From: Dongia sedimenti
GTDB lineage: Bacteria > Pseudomonadota > Alphaproteobacteria > Dongiales > Dongiaceae
Direction of reading: 5' to 3'
Assembly: GCA_030715195.1 (NCBI GenBank)
Contig: JAUYVI010000002.1
Location: 558,001 to 622,000, forward strand
Length of the DNA: 64,000 nucleotides
Positions 11,455 to 22,150 of this stretch are shown one piece after another (positions within the stretch are counted from its first letter, which is position 1; each line of letters opens with the position of its first letter). The notes beneath the pieces are model-generated. The model was not told the origin of the DNA and did not search any database. It saw only the letters and a program-made list of their open reading frames with translations. The translations under genes were made by a program, and so were the position numbers.

Positions 11455-12813
11455 TTACTGCACGGTTTCGCCGTGCAGCCCGAGGTCGAGACCATCCCGT
11501 TCAACATCCTCCGTGACCCGGAGGCCGATGATCAGATCGATCACCTTCAGAATGATGAAGCTGCCGATACCGGACCACGCGAGGGTCAGGGCGACACCTT
11601 CGATCTGGATGATGAGCTGCGCCATGCTGCCGCCCACGCCGCCGATCGCCTCGTTGGCGAGGACACCGGTCAGCAGCGCGCCGACGATGCCGCCGACACA
11701 GTGGACGCCGAAGGCATCGAGCGAGTCATCGTAGCCGAGCGCGTGCTTCACCGTGGTCGCCGCGAAGAAGCAGACCACGCCGGCGATCAGGCCGATCAGC
11801 AATGCCGAGCCCGGGGTCACGAAGCCCGAGGCCGGGGTGATCGCGACGAGACCGGCAACCGCACCGGAGATGATGCCGAGCACCGAAGGCTTCTTCTTGA
11901 TGACCCATTCCACGACCATCCAGGCGATACCGGCGCCGGCGGTTGCGATCTGGGTGACGGTCATCGCCATGCCCGCGCGGCCGTTCGAGGCCAGGGCGGA
12001 GCCGGCGTTGAAGCCGAACCAGCCCACCCACAGCAGGCTGGCGCCGATCACGGCAAACAGCAGGTTGTAGGGCGGGAAGGCGGTCTTTGGATAACCCATA
12101 CGCTTGCCGAGGACCAGAGCGGTCACCAGGCCGGCGATGCCGGCGTTGATATGCACGACCGTGCCGCCGGCGAAGTCGAGGATGCCCGCCTTGAACATCA
12201 ACCCGTCGGACTGCCACATGATATGGGCGACCGGCGAGTAGACCAGGATCGACCACAGCACCGAGAAGATGCACATGGCGCTGAACTTCATGCGGTCGGC
12301 ATAGGAACCGCAGATCAGCGCCGGCGTGATGATCGCGAAGGTCATCTGGAACATCATGAAGACCGATTCCGGAAGCGTGCCCGAAAGGCCGTCGACCGTC
12401 ATGCCGTTCAGCATGAAGCGGTCCATGTTGCCGATGAACGAGCCGCCGGGGCTGAAGGCCAGCGTGTAGCCGATGATCATCCAGACCACGGTGATCAGGC
12501 AGGTGATCGCGAAGGACTGCATCACGGTCGCGAGGATGTTCATCTTGCGGACCATGCCGCCGTAGAACAGGGCCAGACCCGGGATGGTCATCATCAGCAC
12601 GATCGCGGTCGAGGTCAGCATCCACGCCGTGTCGCCGCTGTTCAGCGTCGGCGCGGCAGGCGCCGCGGCCGGAGCCGCCGCTTCCGCAGCCGGTGCGGCC
12701 GCATCCTGCGCCAGTGCCAGAGCGGGCAACATCATCAGCCCGACCCCGAGGGCGGATGCCAGCACCCGCTTCAAATCCATGTTGAGACCCAACTGTCTCG
12801 CAGCCCCACTCAT
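11455..12813 (-). CDS. amtB: Ammonium transporter (Amt/Rh family)
   Basis: Inner-membrane ammonium channel, 452 residues. A cleavable N-terminal signal sequence (ALGVGLMMLPALALAQDA) and an Ala/Pro linker precede about 11 membrane helices. Family markers include DTAWMLTSTAIVLMMTIPGLALFYGG, DFAGGTVVHINAGIAGLVTAL and the conserved pore histidines (VVHIN; DAFGVHCVGG). The start at ATG 12813 is set by GGAGG seven bases upstream; a downstream ATG (12780) is less likely because it would shorten the signal peptide. A near-perfect sigma-54 promoter sits about 40 bases upstream, so expression is probably NtrC-dependent under nitrogen limitation. No glnK gene accompanies it here. Confidence 0.95.
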   Translation of the reverse strand: MSGAARQLGLNMDLKRVLASALGVGLMMLPALALAQDAAAPAAEAAAPAAAPAAPTLNSGDTAWMLTSTAIVLMMTIPGLALFYGGMVRKMNILATVMQSFAITCLITVVWMIIGYTLAFSPGGSFIGNMDRFMLNGMTVDGLSGTLPESVFMMFQMTFAIITPALICGSYADRMKFSAMCIFSVLWSILVYSPVAHIMWQSDGLMFKAGILDFAGGTVVHINAGIAGLVTALVLGKRMGYPKTAFPPYNLLFAVIGASLLWVGWFGFNAGSALASNGRAGMAMTVTQIATAGAGIAWMVVEWVIKKKPSVLGIISGAVAGLVAITPASGFVTPGSALLIGLIAGVVCFFAATTVKHALGYDDSLDAFGVHCVGGIVGALLTGVLANEAIGGVGGSMAQLIIQIEGVALTLAWSGIGSFIILKVIDLIIGLRVTEDVERDGLDLGLHGETVQ

Positions 12814-12852
12814 CGCCGCCCCTCCATTTTCTTTTTGCAGCGCAACAGTAAG

Positions 12853-12868
12853 AGCAACCGGCGTGCCA
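12853..12868 (-). promoter_or_regulatory. Sigma-54 (-24/-12) promoter for amt
   Basis: On the minus strand this reads TGGCACG-CCGG-TTGCT, an exact match to the sigma-54 consensus TGGCACG-N4-TTGCW. It lies 40 bases before the amt start codon and predicts a leader of about 30 bases. A TGCAC half-site at 12920-12924 is the only weak hint of an upstream NtrC box. Confidence 0.88.
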
Positions 12869-12977
12869 ACCTGAAAAGCGAAGGAATCCAGCAGACTTAG
12901 ATCAATTGCCCGAGAATTCTGCACATCAAATAGGCAGTCCGCCGCAGGGTGATGTTTTTCTAGGCGTCGGAGCGACA

Positions 12978-13663
<686 letters not shown>

Positions 13664-13667
<4 letters not shown>

Positions 13668-14374
13668 GACCGGAACAGCCTCGTGTATTGGGTTTCATGG
13701 CGCATGCTGCAGAAGTCCACCATCAGCGCCGCGGCGCCGATATCGTCGAACGGCACCAGCTCCAGGGCATCGGCCAGCGACGGCAGCGTCTTGCTGAGAT
13801 TGGCGAGGCAGGCGAGCCCGTCGCTCTGCCCGATCGGCATCAGCCGCAAGGCCGCCGAGACCAGGTTGGAGCAGAAGGCGTGCAGATAGGTGACAATGGC
13901 GAGCCGCGGATCGATGCCGGCGACCGCGGCCGCGGCGCCGAACGCCACCGGATAGACCGGCCTTTTCCACTGGCGCAGCGGCTCGGCCGCGACAAATTCC
14001 GGCCAGCCGGCAATCAGCGCCTTCAGGAAGGCGGCGCCCTGTGCCGAGGCTTCCAGCGCCAGTTCCGCGGTGCCGCGAAAGGCGGCCGCGAACGCGGCGA
14101 TCTCGTCGCAGCGCTCGAACTCCTGTGCCGTCACCGCGCGATGGATCTCGCGGATCAGCAGCGCGTCGTTGCGGCCGGAGCCGAACAGCAGGATGCCTTC
14201 GATCCAGTTCTGCAGCGCGGCGCGATCGGGCAGCGCGCCCGCTTCGACCGCATATTCAAGTCCGTGCGAATACGAATAGCCGCCGACCGGAAAGGCCGGC
14301 GAGAGCCAGGCCTGCAACAGCAGCAGACCGGATTCGCCGGCATCGCCGCCGGGCGAATGGGCATCAATGCGCAT
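13664..14374 (-). CDS. ureF: Urease accessory protein UreF
   Basis: All-helical urease maturation factor that bridges UreD-bound apo-urease and UreG. The 236-residue product carries the family hallmark [17 protein letters not shown] near the N-terminus and the C-terminal [11 protein letters not shown] segment. I place the start at ATG 14374, which overlaps the end of ureE by 11 bases; upstream codons in this frame lie inside ureE and are not UreF-like. Confidence 0.94.
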
Positions 14375-14831
14375 GGCCGTTGATCCCGAGCTGCGCATAG
14401 GCGCCGCCTTCCGGCGCGAACGGCGCCTCGATCCGGCGCACCGCGGCGCCGAGCTGGTGCAGCATCGCCTCGAGCACGGAATCCGCCACGATGCGCAGGC
14501 GCAAGCCATCGACGATTTCCGCCGGCACATGGCGGTTGCCGATATGCCAGGCGAGCCTGGCCAGATGCTGCGGATCCTGCGCCGTCGCCTCGACCAGCGG
14601 CTCCGGTCCCGCGACCACGCGCAAGAATCCGCCCTGCTCCAACTGCAAGCCGTCGCCGTCGGACAGCCGCACGGCGCGCTGCAGGCTGAGGAGAAAGCCC
14701 GCGCCGCTGTCATCGGTCATCTGGATCCGGCGCTTGCAGCGATCGGCATAGCTCAGCGTCACAGTCCCGGCCGCCTCGGAGGCGGGCCACGCACCGGCTT
14801 TGTGCCATTGGGTCGCCTGGCGCATGGTCAT
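14364..14831 (-). CDS. ureE: Urease accessory nickel chaperone UreE
   Basis: Dimeric metallochaperone that delivers nickel to the urease maturation complex. The product from ATG 14831 is 155 residues (a second ATG at 14825 is possible). The conserved core WHIGNRHVPAEI contains the nickel-binding histidine of the family. The C-terminus is short and ends GHAH, with no long histidine-rich tail, so nickel storage capacity is probably small. The frame continues upstream to 14927, but that extension does not look like UreE. It is followed by ureF with an overlap. Confidence 0.9.
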   Translation of the reverse strand: MTMRQATQWHKAGAWPASEAAGTVTLSYADRCKRRIQMTDDSGAGFLLSLQRAVRLSDGDGLQLEQGGFLRVVAGPEPLVEATAQDPQHLARLAWHIGNRHVPAEIVDGLRLRIVADSVLEAMLHQLGAAVRRIEAPFAPEGGAYAQLGINGHAH

Positions 14832-14936
14832 CGGGATCCGCGTGCGGCGGATGACGGTCCGCCGGCGCGGTCGGTCCGGCACGAAGAATGCGAGTGGCGT
14901 GACGAGGGTATGGACACCGCAGAACACCTCCGCCGC

Positions 14937-16646
<1,710 letters not shown>

Positions 16647-16649
16647 GGC

Positions 16650-16958
16650 TCAGTCCAACTTTCCTGAAATCTTGCCGCCGAAGCCATGGATGATCCGGTC
16701 GCCGGCGATCTTCACCAGCGTGACGCTGCGCGACTGGCCGGGCTCGAAGCGCACCGCCGAGCCCGCCGGAATATCGAGCCGGAATCCGCGCGCCGCGGCA
16801 CGGTCGAAGTCCAGCGCGTCGTTGGTCTCGAAGAAATGGAAGTGGCTGCCGACCTGGATCGGCCGGTCGCCGGTGTTGGCGACCGTGAGGCGCACCGTGT
16901 CGCGGCCTTCGTTCAGGATCATCTCGCCGGCCTGAACCATCAGCTCGCCTGGAATCAT
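16650..16958 (-). CDS. ureB: Urease subunit beta
   Basis: Structural subunit of the urease heterotrimer, 102 residues. It starts with the standard MIPGEL and contains [18 protein letters not shown] and the C-terminal GFGGKISG typical of the family. It lies between ureA (10-base gap) and ureC (3-base gap) in one operon. Confidence 0.96.
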   Translation of the reverse strand: MIPGELMVQAGEMILNEGRDTVRLTVANTGDRPIQVGSHFHFFETNDALDFDRAAARGFRLDIPAGSAVRFEPGQSRSVTLVKIAGDRIIHGFGGKISGKLD

Positions 16959-16968
16959 TGCGGCACCT

Positions 16969-17271
16969 TCAGCGGATCGGGTGATGGACGGTGACGAGCT
17001 TCACCCCGTCCGGAAAAGTCGCTTCGACCTGGATCTCCTTGATCATCTCCGGGATGCCGTCCATGACCTGGGCCCGCGTCAGCACCGTGCCGCCGTCGCG
17101 CATCAAGTCGGCGACGCTGCGGCCGTCGCGGGCGCCCTCGACCACGGTGTCGGCGATGAGGGCGATCGCTTCCGGGTGGTTGAGCTTGCAGCCGCGCTCC
17201 AAGCGCCGCCGGGCCACCATGGCGGCCATGGCGATCAGCAGCTTGTCCTTTTCGCGCTCGGTCAGACGCAT
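16969..17271 (-). CDS. ureA: Urease subunit gamma
   Basis: Smallest urease structural subunit. From ATG 17271 the product is 100 residues, the normal size, beginning [11 protein letters not shown] and containing [11 protein letters not shown] and [21 protein letters not shown]. The open frame extends a further 37 codons upstream into ureD, but that part is not UreA. It lies 10 bases downstream of ureD. Confidence 0.96.
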   Translation of the reverse strand: MRLTEREKDKLLIAMAAMVARRRLERGCKLNHPEAIALIADTVVEGARDGRSVADLMRDGGTVLTRAQVMDGIPEMIKEIQVEATFPDGVKLVTVHHPIR

Positions 17272-17281
17272 CGCATTGCTT

Positions 17282-18118
17282 TCAGTGCAGCCAGAAGGAC
17301 GGAAGCCGCGGCGCCAAGCCCTGCGCATCGTTGCGCAAGGCCATCCAGGCCGCCGCGAAAGACGGGCGCAGCTCCAGCGCATCCGCGGCCAGCCAGCGTG
17401 CGATCAATACGCCGTTGACCACGGTGGCGGCGCAGCACACCTCGGCTGGGGCCAGGGCCATGAGATCGCGCAGCAAGCCGAGGCGCCGCTCGGCGCCGGG
17501 ACCGGCATGCACCAGCATGGCCGCCGCGCGCATGCCCTTCAATGCCGCCGGATGTTCGAGGGCCTCGGCCAGCAGCGCGTCGGCGGCGTGGAAGCGATCG
17601 GCCCAGATCAGCGCACCGCTGCGCCTGACCGACCATGCGTCGTGCACCAGGCCATGGTTCATGGTCTCGCCATGGGCGCTGCGGCCGAACACCAGGATCT
17701 CCCCGGCGAGCACCGCCGCATCCTCGGCGAGATCGATGGAGGTCAGGCGGCGCATGCGGGCGCCGTTGAACAGAATGGTCTCCTGCGGCAGCCATTCCAG
17801 CCAGCCGCCGGCTTCGACATCGAGGGCGATCTCGATCCGCGTCTCGCCCCCGGTCGAACGGTAGAGCTTCTCGGCGGCCTGGGCTATCGCCATGGCCTTG
17901 GTGCCGCGCCCCATCGCGATGGAGGTCGCCATGCGGTCGCCGCCGGTGAAGCCGCCGCAGGTCGCGGTCAGCGCGACCACCGTCAGGTCCATGCGACAGG
18001 TTTCGGGGAACAATGCGCGCAAGGGTGCGGCCTGGTGCAGATGCGCGAGCCGCGTCGCACCGGCGACTCCGCTGTTGTCGAAGGCCAGTTCGAGCGTTCC
18101 GTTCATTGCCCCCTGCAT
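17282..18118 (-). CDS. ureD: Urease accessory protein UreD
   Basis: Scaffold that binds apo-urease and recruits UreF and UreG for nickel loading. The sequence has family landmarks: [30 protein letters not shown] (about residue 90) and LPQETILF. Three in-frame ATGs are candidates (18151, 18118, 18106); none has a convincing ribosome site. I chose 18118 as the middle option, and the conserved part begins just after 18106. It is the first gene of the urease operon, behind a sigma-54 promoter about 140 bases upstream. Confidence 0.9.
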   Translation of the reverse strand: MQGAMNGTLELAFDNSGVAGATRLAHLHQAAPLRALFPETCRMDLTVVALTATCGGFTGGDRMATSIAMGRGTKAMAIAQAAEKLYRSTGGETRIEIALDVEAGGWLEWLPQETILFNGARMRRLTSIDLAEDAAVLAGEILVFGRSAHGETMNHGLVHDAWSVRRSGALIWADRFHAADALLAEALEHPAALKGMRAAAMLVHAGPGAERRLGLLRDLMALAPAEVCCAATVVNGVLIARWLAADALELRPSFAAAWMALRNDAQGLAPRLPSFWLH

Positions 18119-18258
18119 TGCTGGAGGAAAGCGCCGGCCGCCGCGGTGCATCCGCGCGGCGTCCGGCGCTCTGCTTCAACGGACGGATCCACGCCGCCGC
18201 AGCCGCAAGTCTCTCCTGTAACCGCCGCCGTTCACCGGCGTGCGATTGCCGATACAAC

Positions 18259-18274
18259 AGCAAGAAGGGTGCCA
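18259..18274 (-). promoter_or_regulatory. Sigma-54 (-24/-12) promoter for the urease operon
   Basis: On the minus strand this reads TGGCACC-CTTC-TTGCT, one mismatch from the sigma-54 consensus with correct spacing. It predicts a start near 18248 and a leader of about 130 bases to ureD. It parallels the amt promoter, suggesting joint NtrC control of ammonium uptake and urea use. Confidence 0.82.
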
Positions 18275-18334
18275 GCCATGCCCGGCACGGATTCTGGGAG
18301 TTTTCTGCGGAATGATCGGCGCTCGTGATGCGAA

Positions 18335-18363
18335 TTTGAGCAGCGCAGATGCTCTTGCTCAAA
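18335..18363 (-). terminator. Hairpin after the MFS gene
   Basis: Inverted repeat TTTGAGCA (18335-18342) and TGCTCAAA (18356-18363), 13-base loop, lying 7 bases after the MFS stop on the minus strand. It may terminate that transcript, though the T tract is poor. It also sits about 65-90 bases upstream of the urease sigma-54 promoter, where an activator could bind. Confidence 0.5.
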
Positions 18364-18369
18364 ATCGCG

Positions 18370-19551
18370 TCAGACGCGGGACACCTGATGCGCACGAACC
18401 GCCATATAGAGTCCGAGCGTCGCCGCGAGGCCGCCGATCAGGAAGACCGAAGAGTAACCCACGGAATCGGCGAGCAGGCCGACCAGCGGCCCGGTCGCGC
18501 AGTAGGCGAGATCCTGGAAGGCGGCGAAGGCACCGATCGCGGTGCCGCGCAGCTGCGGCGGCACCTGCTTCACGACTTCCGAACCCATCGACGGGAACAC
18601 CATGGAGCAGCCGACCCCGGTCAGCAGGGCACCGACCAAGGCCACTCCGGGCGTCGGTGCCAGCCAGAGCAGATACTGGCCGCAGGCCTCAATCATCAGG
18701 GAGACGATGGCGACGCGCGTGCCGCCGATCTTGTCCGGAAGATGGCCGCAAAGAATCCGGATCAGGACGAAGCCGACGCCGAAGCAGGTGAGACCGAGCC
18801 CGGCGTAAGGCCAGCCCCGGCTCAGGAAGGTGAGCGAGAAGAAGGCGCCGAGTGCCGCAAAGCCGACGCCCTGCAGGCCGACCGCGGCCCCGGCGCGCCA
18901 GATCCGGCCGATGATCGTGCGGATGGGTTGGCGCTTCCCGGCATGCGGCGCGACCGCCTGTATGGAATGAATGGCGGCCAGGCCCAACAGCGGCAGCACC
19001 GTGCAGAGCCCCATCAATCCGGCGAAGCCCAGTTCATGGAGCAGCCAGAGTCCGAGCGGCCCGCCGGCGGCGAAGGCGCCGTACATGCCCATGCCGACCA
19101 GCGACAAGACCTTGCCGGAGCGCGCCTGGCCCATCAGGCCGATCGACCAGCTCACCATCCCGACCATGGCCAGGCTCTCGCCCAGACCCAGCAGCAGGCG
19201 CCCCGCGATCAGCACGGCATAGGCACCGGCCACGGGAAGCTGGGACCAGCTCGACGCCAGGCAGATCAGGCCGGCCACCGCATAGAGGATCAACCCTTGC
19301 TGCATGCAGAGCTTGCCGCCGATACGGTCGGAGCGTGCGCCGGATTGGGCGCGGGTCGCGATGGTCGCGAGAAAGGCAATGCCGACCGCGAGGCCTCCGA
19401 AGGCATTGCTCATCCCCAGGCCCTGCACGACATGCACCGGCACCGCCGGCAGCGACATCGCGACCGTGAGATACGAGAGGAACAGGATCGCGGTCAGAAC
19501 GTGGACACGACGGGGAGCCGGATCCGTTCGATCGATAGCAGAAGCCGTCAT
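18370..19551 (-). CDS. Major facilitator superfamily transporter (YhhS/YfcJ-like)
   Basis: A 393-residue inner-membrane protein with about 12 hydrophobic segments and the MFS loop motif between helices 2 and 3 (RAQSGARSDRIGGK, about residues 67-80). The second half has the matching DKIGGTR loop. The overall pattern resembles the YhhS/UPF0226 efflux-type group; substrate unknown. It starts immediately after the stop of the O-methyltransferase gene (ATG at 19551, stop codon 19552-19554), so the two are co-transcribed and may act on the same compound. A TetR regulator is divergent from the pair. Confidence 0.85.
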   Translation of the reverse strand: MTASAIDRTDPAPRRVHVLTAILFLSYLTVAMSLPAVPVHVVQGLGMSNAFGGLAVGIAFLATIATRAQSGARSDRIGGKLCMQQGLILYAVAGLICLASSWSQLPVAGAYAVLIAGRLLLGLGESLAMVGMVSWSIGLMGQARSGKVLSLVGMGMYGAFAAGGPLGLWLLHELGFAGLMGLCTVLPLLGLAAIHSIQAVAPHAGKRQPIRTIIGRIWRAGAAVGLQGVGFAALGAFFSLTFLSRGWPYAGLGLTCFGVGFVLIRILCGHLPDKIGGTRVAIVSLMIEACGQYLLWLAPTPGVALVGALLTGVGCSMVFPSMGSEVVKQVPPQLRGTAIGAFAAFQDLAYCATGPLVGLLADSVGYSSVFLIGGLAATLGLYMAVRAHQVSRV

Positions 19552-20217
19552 TCAATGGATCCGCATGGAAAGTTCGACATCATCGCCGAACGGCGTGGAC
19601 AGATAGCCGCCGCCCGGCGCGCGCACCTGCGCCAGATACTCCGGACAGAAATCCGCATTGTCCGCGACGATGAGAGCTCCGGGCTTGAGACGGCTTTCGA
19701 CCAAGGCGAGGATTTCAGGATAGAGCGCCTTGGCGCCGTCGAGCAACAGCAGGTCGATGGTTTCGGGCAGATCGACGCGCAAGGTCTGCAACGCGTCGCC
19801 CTCGCGGATCTCGACCAGATCGATCAGACCCGCCTCTGCCAGATTGCTGCGTGCGCGCACCACCTTGGACGGCTCGAACTCGCTGGTGATCAGGCGGCCG
19901 CCGCCGTTGTCGCGCAAGGCCGCAGCGAGATGCAACGTGGAAATGCCGAACGAGGTGCCGAACTCGACGATCGCCCGCGCACCGGCGGCGCGCGCCAGCA
20001 TGTAGAGCAGTGTGCCGGTCTCACGCGAGACCGGGAGCGGGAAGTCCTTCAGGGCGTCGTAGAACGCGCGGTAGTCGGTCTTGCTGCGCATCAGGCGCTC
20101 CCGCTCCTCGCGTGACACATGCGCGAAAGCCGGGTTTGCCATCGGCGAGGCCGCGTCGGCCTCGGCAAACAGGCGGTCGAGCAGAGCGCCTAAGGGCGGG
20201 TGGGTCAGGGTGGTCAT
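19552..20217 (-). CDS. Class I SAM-dependent O-methyltransferase
   Basis: A 221-residue methyltransferase resembling bacterial catechol/caffeoyl-CoA O-methyltransferases. The SAM motif I is IVEFGTSFGISTLHLAA (about residues 87-103), with an acidic residue after strand 2 (ITSEFEPSK) and DLLLLDGAK for the metal-site strand. The acceptor is not predictable. It is the first gene of a two-gene unit with the MFS transporter, and is divergent from a TetR regulator across a 95-base region containing a long-armed inverted repeat. Confidence 0.85.
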   Translation of the reverse strand: MTTLTHPPLGALLDRLFAEADAASPMANPAFAHVSREERERLMRSKTDYRAFYDALKDFPLPVSRETGTLLYMLARAAGARAIVEFGTSFGISTLHLAAALRDNGGGRLITSEFEPSKVVRARSNLAEAGLIDLVEIREGDALQTLRVDLPETIDLLLLDGAKALYPEILALVESRLKPGALIVADNADFCPEYLAQVRAPGGGYLSTPFGDDVELSMRIH

Positions 20218-20227
20218 GAAGGTCTCC

Positions 20228-20286
20228 GGTTTCAGGATGGCGGCGCGTCCTTGCGCCGGAGTAGAAATATGCCTAGTCCTGAAACC
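20228..20286. promoter_or_regulatory. Inverted repeats in the methyltransferase-tetR divergent region
   Basis: Two perfect 10-base arms, GGTTTCAGGA (20228-20237) and TCCTGAAACC (20277-20286), lie 39 bases apart. Nested within is a 6-base-pair hairpin, CGGCGC (20241-20246) with GCGCCG (20253-20258). Placement between divergent genes suggests binding sites for the neighbouring TetR protein (inference). Confidence 0.6.
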
Positions 20287-20312
20287 TCGCTATTCGCGTT
20301 GCCGCAACCGCC

Positions 20313-20936
20313 ATGCCCGATCGCCAGAAAGCCCGGATTTCCTCGCGCAGACGGCCGAAACAAGCCCGTTCCGCCGATCTCGTTTCCGCGGTGCTGGAAG
20401 CCGCTGTTCAGGTTTTGGTGAAGGAGGGCGGCAAGCGTTTCACCACCGCAAGGGTCGCCGAACGCGCCGGTGTCAGCATCGGATCGCTCTATCAGTATTT
20501 CCCGAACAAGGCGTCGATCCTGTTCCGCCTGCAGAGCGACGAGTGGCGGCAAACCTCGGCGCTGATGTGCACGATCCTGGAAGATGCGCAGCGACCGCCG
20601 CTGGAGCGGCTGCGCAACCTGGTGCATGCATTCATCCGCTCGGAATGCGACGAGGCGGCGGTGCGGAGGGCTCTGGAAGAAGCCGCCCCGCTCTATCACG
20701 AGTCGCCGGAGGCAAAAGAGGCACAGGTCGCGGCCGAGCGCAGCGTCGATATCTTCATGCGTGCGGCATTGCCGGATGCCTCCGATGCGACGCGGGCAAG
20801 GGCCGGCGAACTCATCAAGACGACGCTGAGCACCGTGGGCAAGGCATTTTCGGAGACCCCGCGCACGCTCGCGGAGATCGAGGCCTACGCCGAGGCGCTG
20901 GCCGACATGTTTTGCGCCTACCTGCGTAGCCTGTGA
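20313..20936 (+). CDS. TetR-family transcriptional regulator
   Basis: A 207-residue regulator. An Arg-rich N-terminus is followed by a TetR helix-turn-helix (FTTARVAERAGVSIGSLYQYFPNK, about residues 45-68). The C-terminal ligand domain resembles the TetR_C group found in many AcrR-like proteins. It is divergent from the O-methyltransferase/MFS pair, so it probably represses that pair and itself; the inducer is unknown. It ends 10 bases before the convergent prfB stop. Confidence 0.88.
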   Translation: MPDRQKARISSRRRPKQARSADLVSAVLEAAVQVLVKEGGKRFTTARVAERAGVSIGSLYQYFPNKASILFRLQSDEWRQTSALMCTILEDAQRPPLERLRNLVHAFIRSECDEAAVRRALEEAAPLYHESPEAKEAQVAAERSVDIFMRAALPDASDATRARAGELIKTTLSTVGKAFSETPRTLAEIEAYAEALADMFCAYLRSL

Positions 20937-20946
20937 GGCCGTCCGG

Positions 20947-22072
20947 CTAGGCCTTCTCCGCGGCGCCGGGCCCGCCTTGGATCTTCGCGGCGAGCGAAGC
21001 CGACAGGAAGCGGTCGATGTCGCCGTCGAGGACGCCCTGGGTATCGCTGGTTTCGACCTCGGTGCGGAGGTCCTTCACCATCTGGTAGGGCTGCAGCACG
21101 TAGGAGCGGAGCTGGTGGCCCCAGCCGATGTCGGTCTTCTGGGCTTCGATCGCGGCGCTGGCTTCCTCGCGCTTGCGCAGCTCGGCCTCGTACATGCGTG
21201 CCTTCAGCATGTCCATCGCCATGGCGCGGTTGCGGTGCTGCGAGCGGTCGGCCTGGCAGGAGACGACGATGCCGGTCGGGATGTGGGTGATGCGGATGGC
21301 GCTGTCGGTCTTGTTGATGTGCTGGCCGCCGGCACCCGAGGCGCGGAAGGTGTCGACCTTCAGGTCCTTGTCCAGGACCTCGATGTTGATGTCGTCGTCG
21401 ATCACCGGATAGACCCAGACCGACGAGAACGAGGTGTGGCGCCGCGCGTTGGAATCGAACGGCGAGATGCGGACCAGGCGGTGGATGCCGGATTCCGATT
21501 TCAGCCAGCCATAGGCGTTCGGACCCTTGATTTCGATTGTCGCGGATTTGAGGCCCGCCTCTTCGCCGGCGCTCTCTTCCAGCCACTCGACCTTGTAGCC
21601 GTGCTGCTCGGCCCAGCGCACGTACATGCGCAGCAGCATCTGCGCCCAATCCTGGGCCTCGGTGCCGCCGGCGCCGGCATGAACCTCGAGATAGCAGTCG
21701 TTCATGTCGGCTTCGCCGGAGAGCAGCGATTCCAGCTCGCGCTTGGCGGCGTGCTCTTTCAGAACGGCGAGGTTGCGCTGCGCTTCGTCGACCGAGGCGC
21801 TGTCGCCCTCGGCTTCGCCCAGCTCGGCGAGAGTCAGGGCGTCGTCAAGCTCGCGCTCCATTGCACGGAAGGCGCCGATCGCATCGGCAAGATGCGTGCG
21901 CTCGCGCATGATCTTCTGGGCCTTTTCAGCCTTATCCCAAAGGGCCGGGTCTTCGGCGAGCGCGTTCAGTTCGTCGAGACGACGCAGCGCGTTGTCCCAG
22001 TCAAAGATGCCTCCTCAGCAGTGCCAGCGAGGATCGTATCTCCGTCGCCGCCTGCTCGATCTCAGCGCGCAT
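20947..22072 (-). CDS. prfB: Peptide chain release factor 2, with programmed +1 frameshift
   Basis: Release factor that recognises UAA and UGA. The gene is in two frames: 23 codons from ATG 22072 ([19 protein letters not shown]...) up to an in-frame TGA at 22001-22003, then a +1 shift into the frame ending at 20947. The joined protein is 374 residues, normal for RF2. The peptidyl-tRNA hydrolysis motif GGQ ([13 protein letters not shown]) and the codon-recognition tripeptide SPF ([15 protein letters not shown]) are both present, the latter marking RF2 rather than RF1. Reading only the downstream frame would lose about 54 N-terminal residues. Autoregulation by frameshifting is classical for prfB. 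Confidence 0.96.
22000..22015 (-). promoter_or_regulatory. prfB programmed +1 frameshift site
   Basis: On the minus strand: AGGAGG (22010-22015), CAT, then the slippery CTT-TGA-C. This matches the canonical prfB recoding element, a Shine-Dalgarno-like stimulator three bases before CUU UGA C. Low RF2 favours slippage and synthesis of full-length protein. Confidence 0.96.
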
Positions 22073-22150
22073 GGCCGTGTTCCATTCCTGAAGAAAAGCG
22101 GCCGGAACATGGGGGAATCCGGCCGCCGCGTCAACTTTCCTGCAGTCTCG

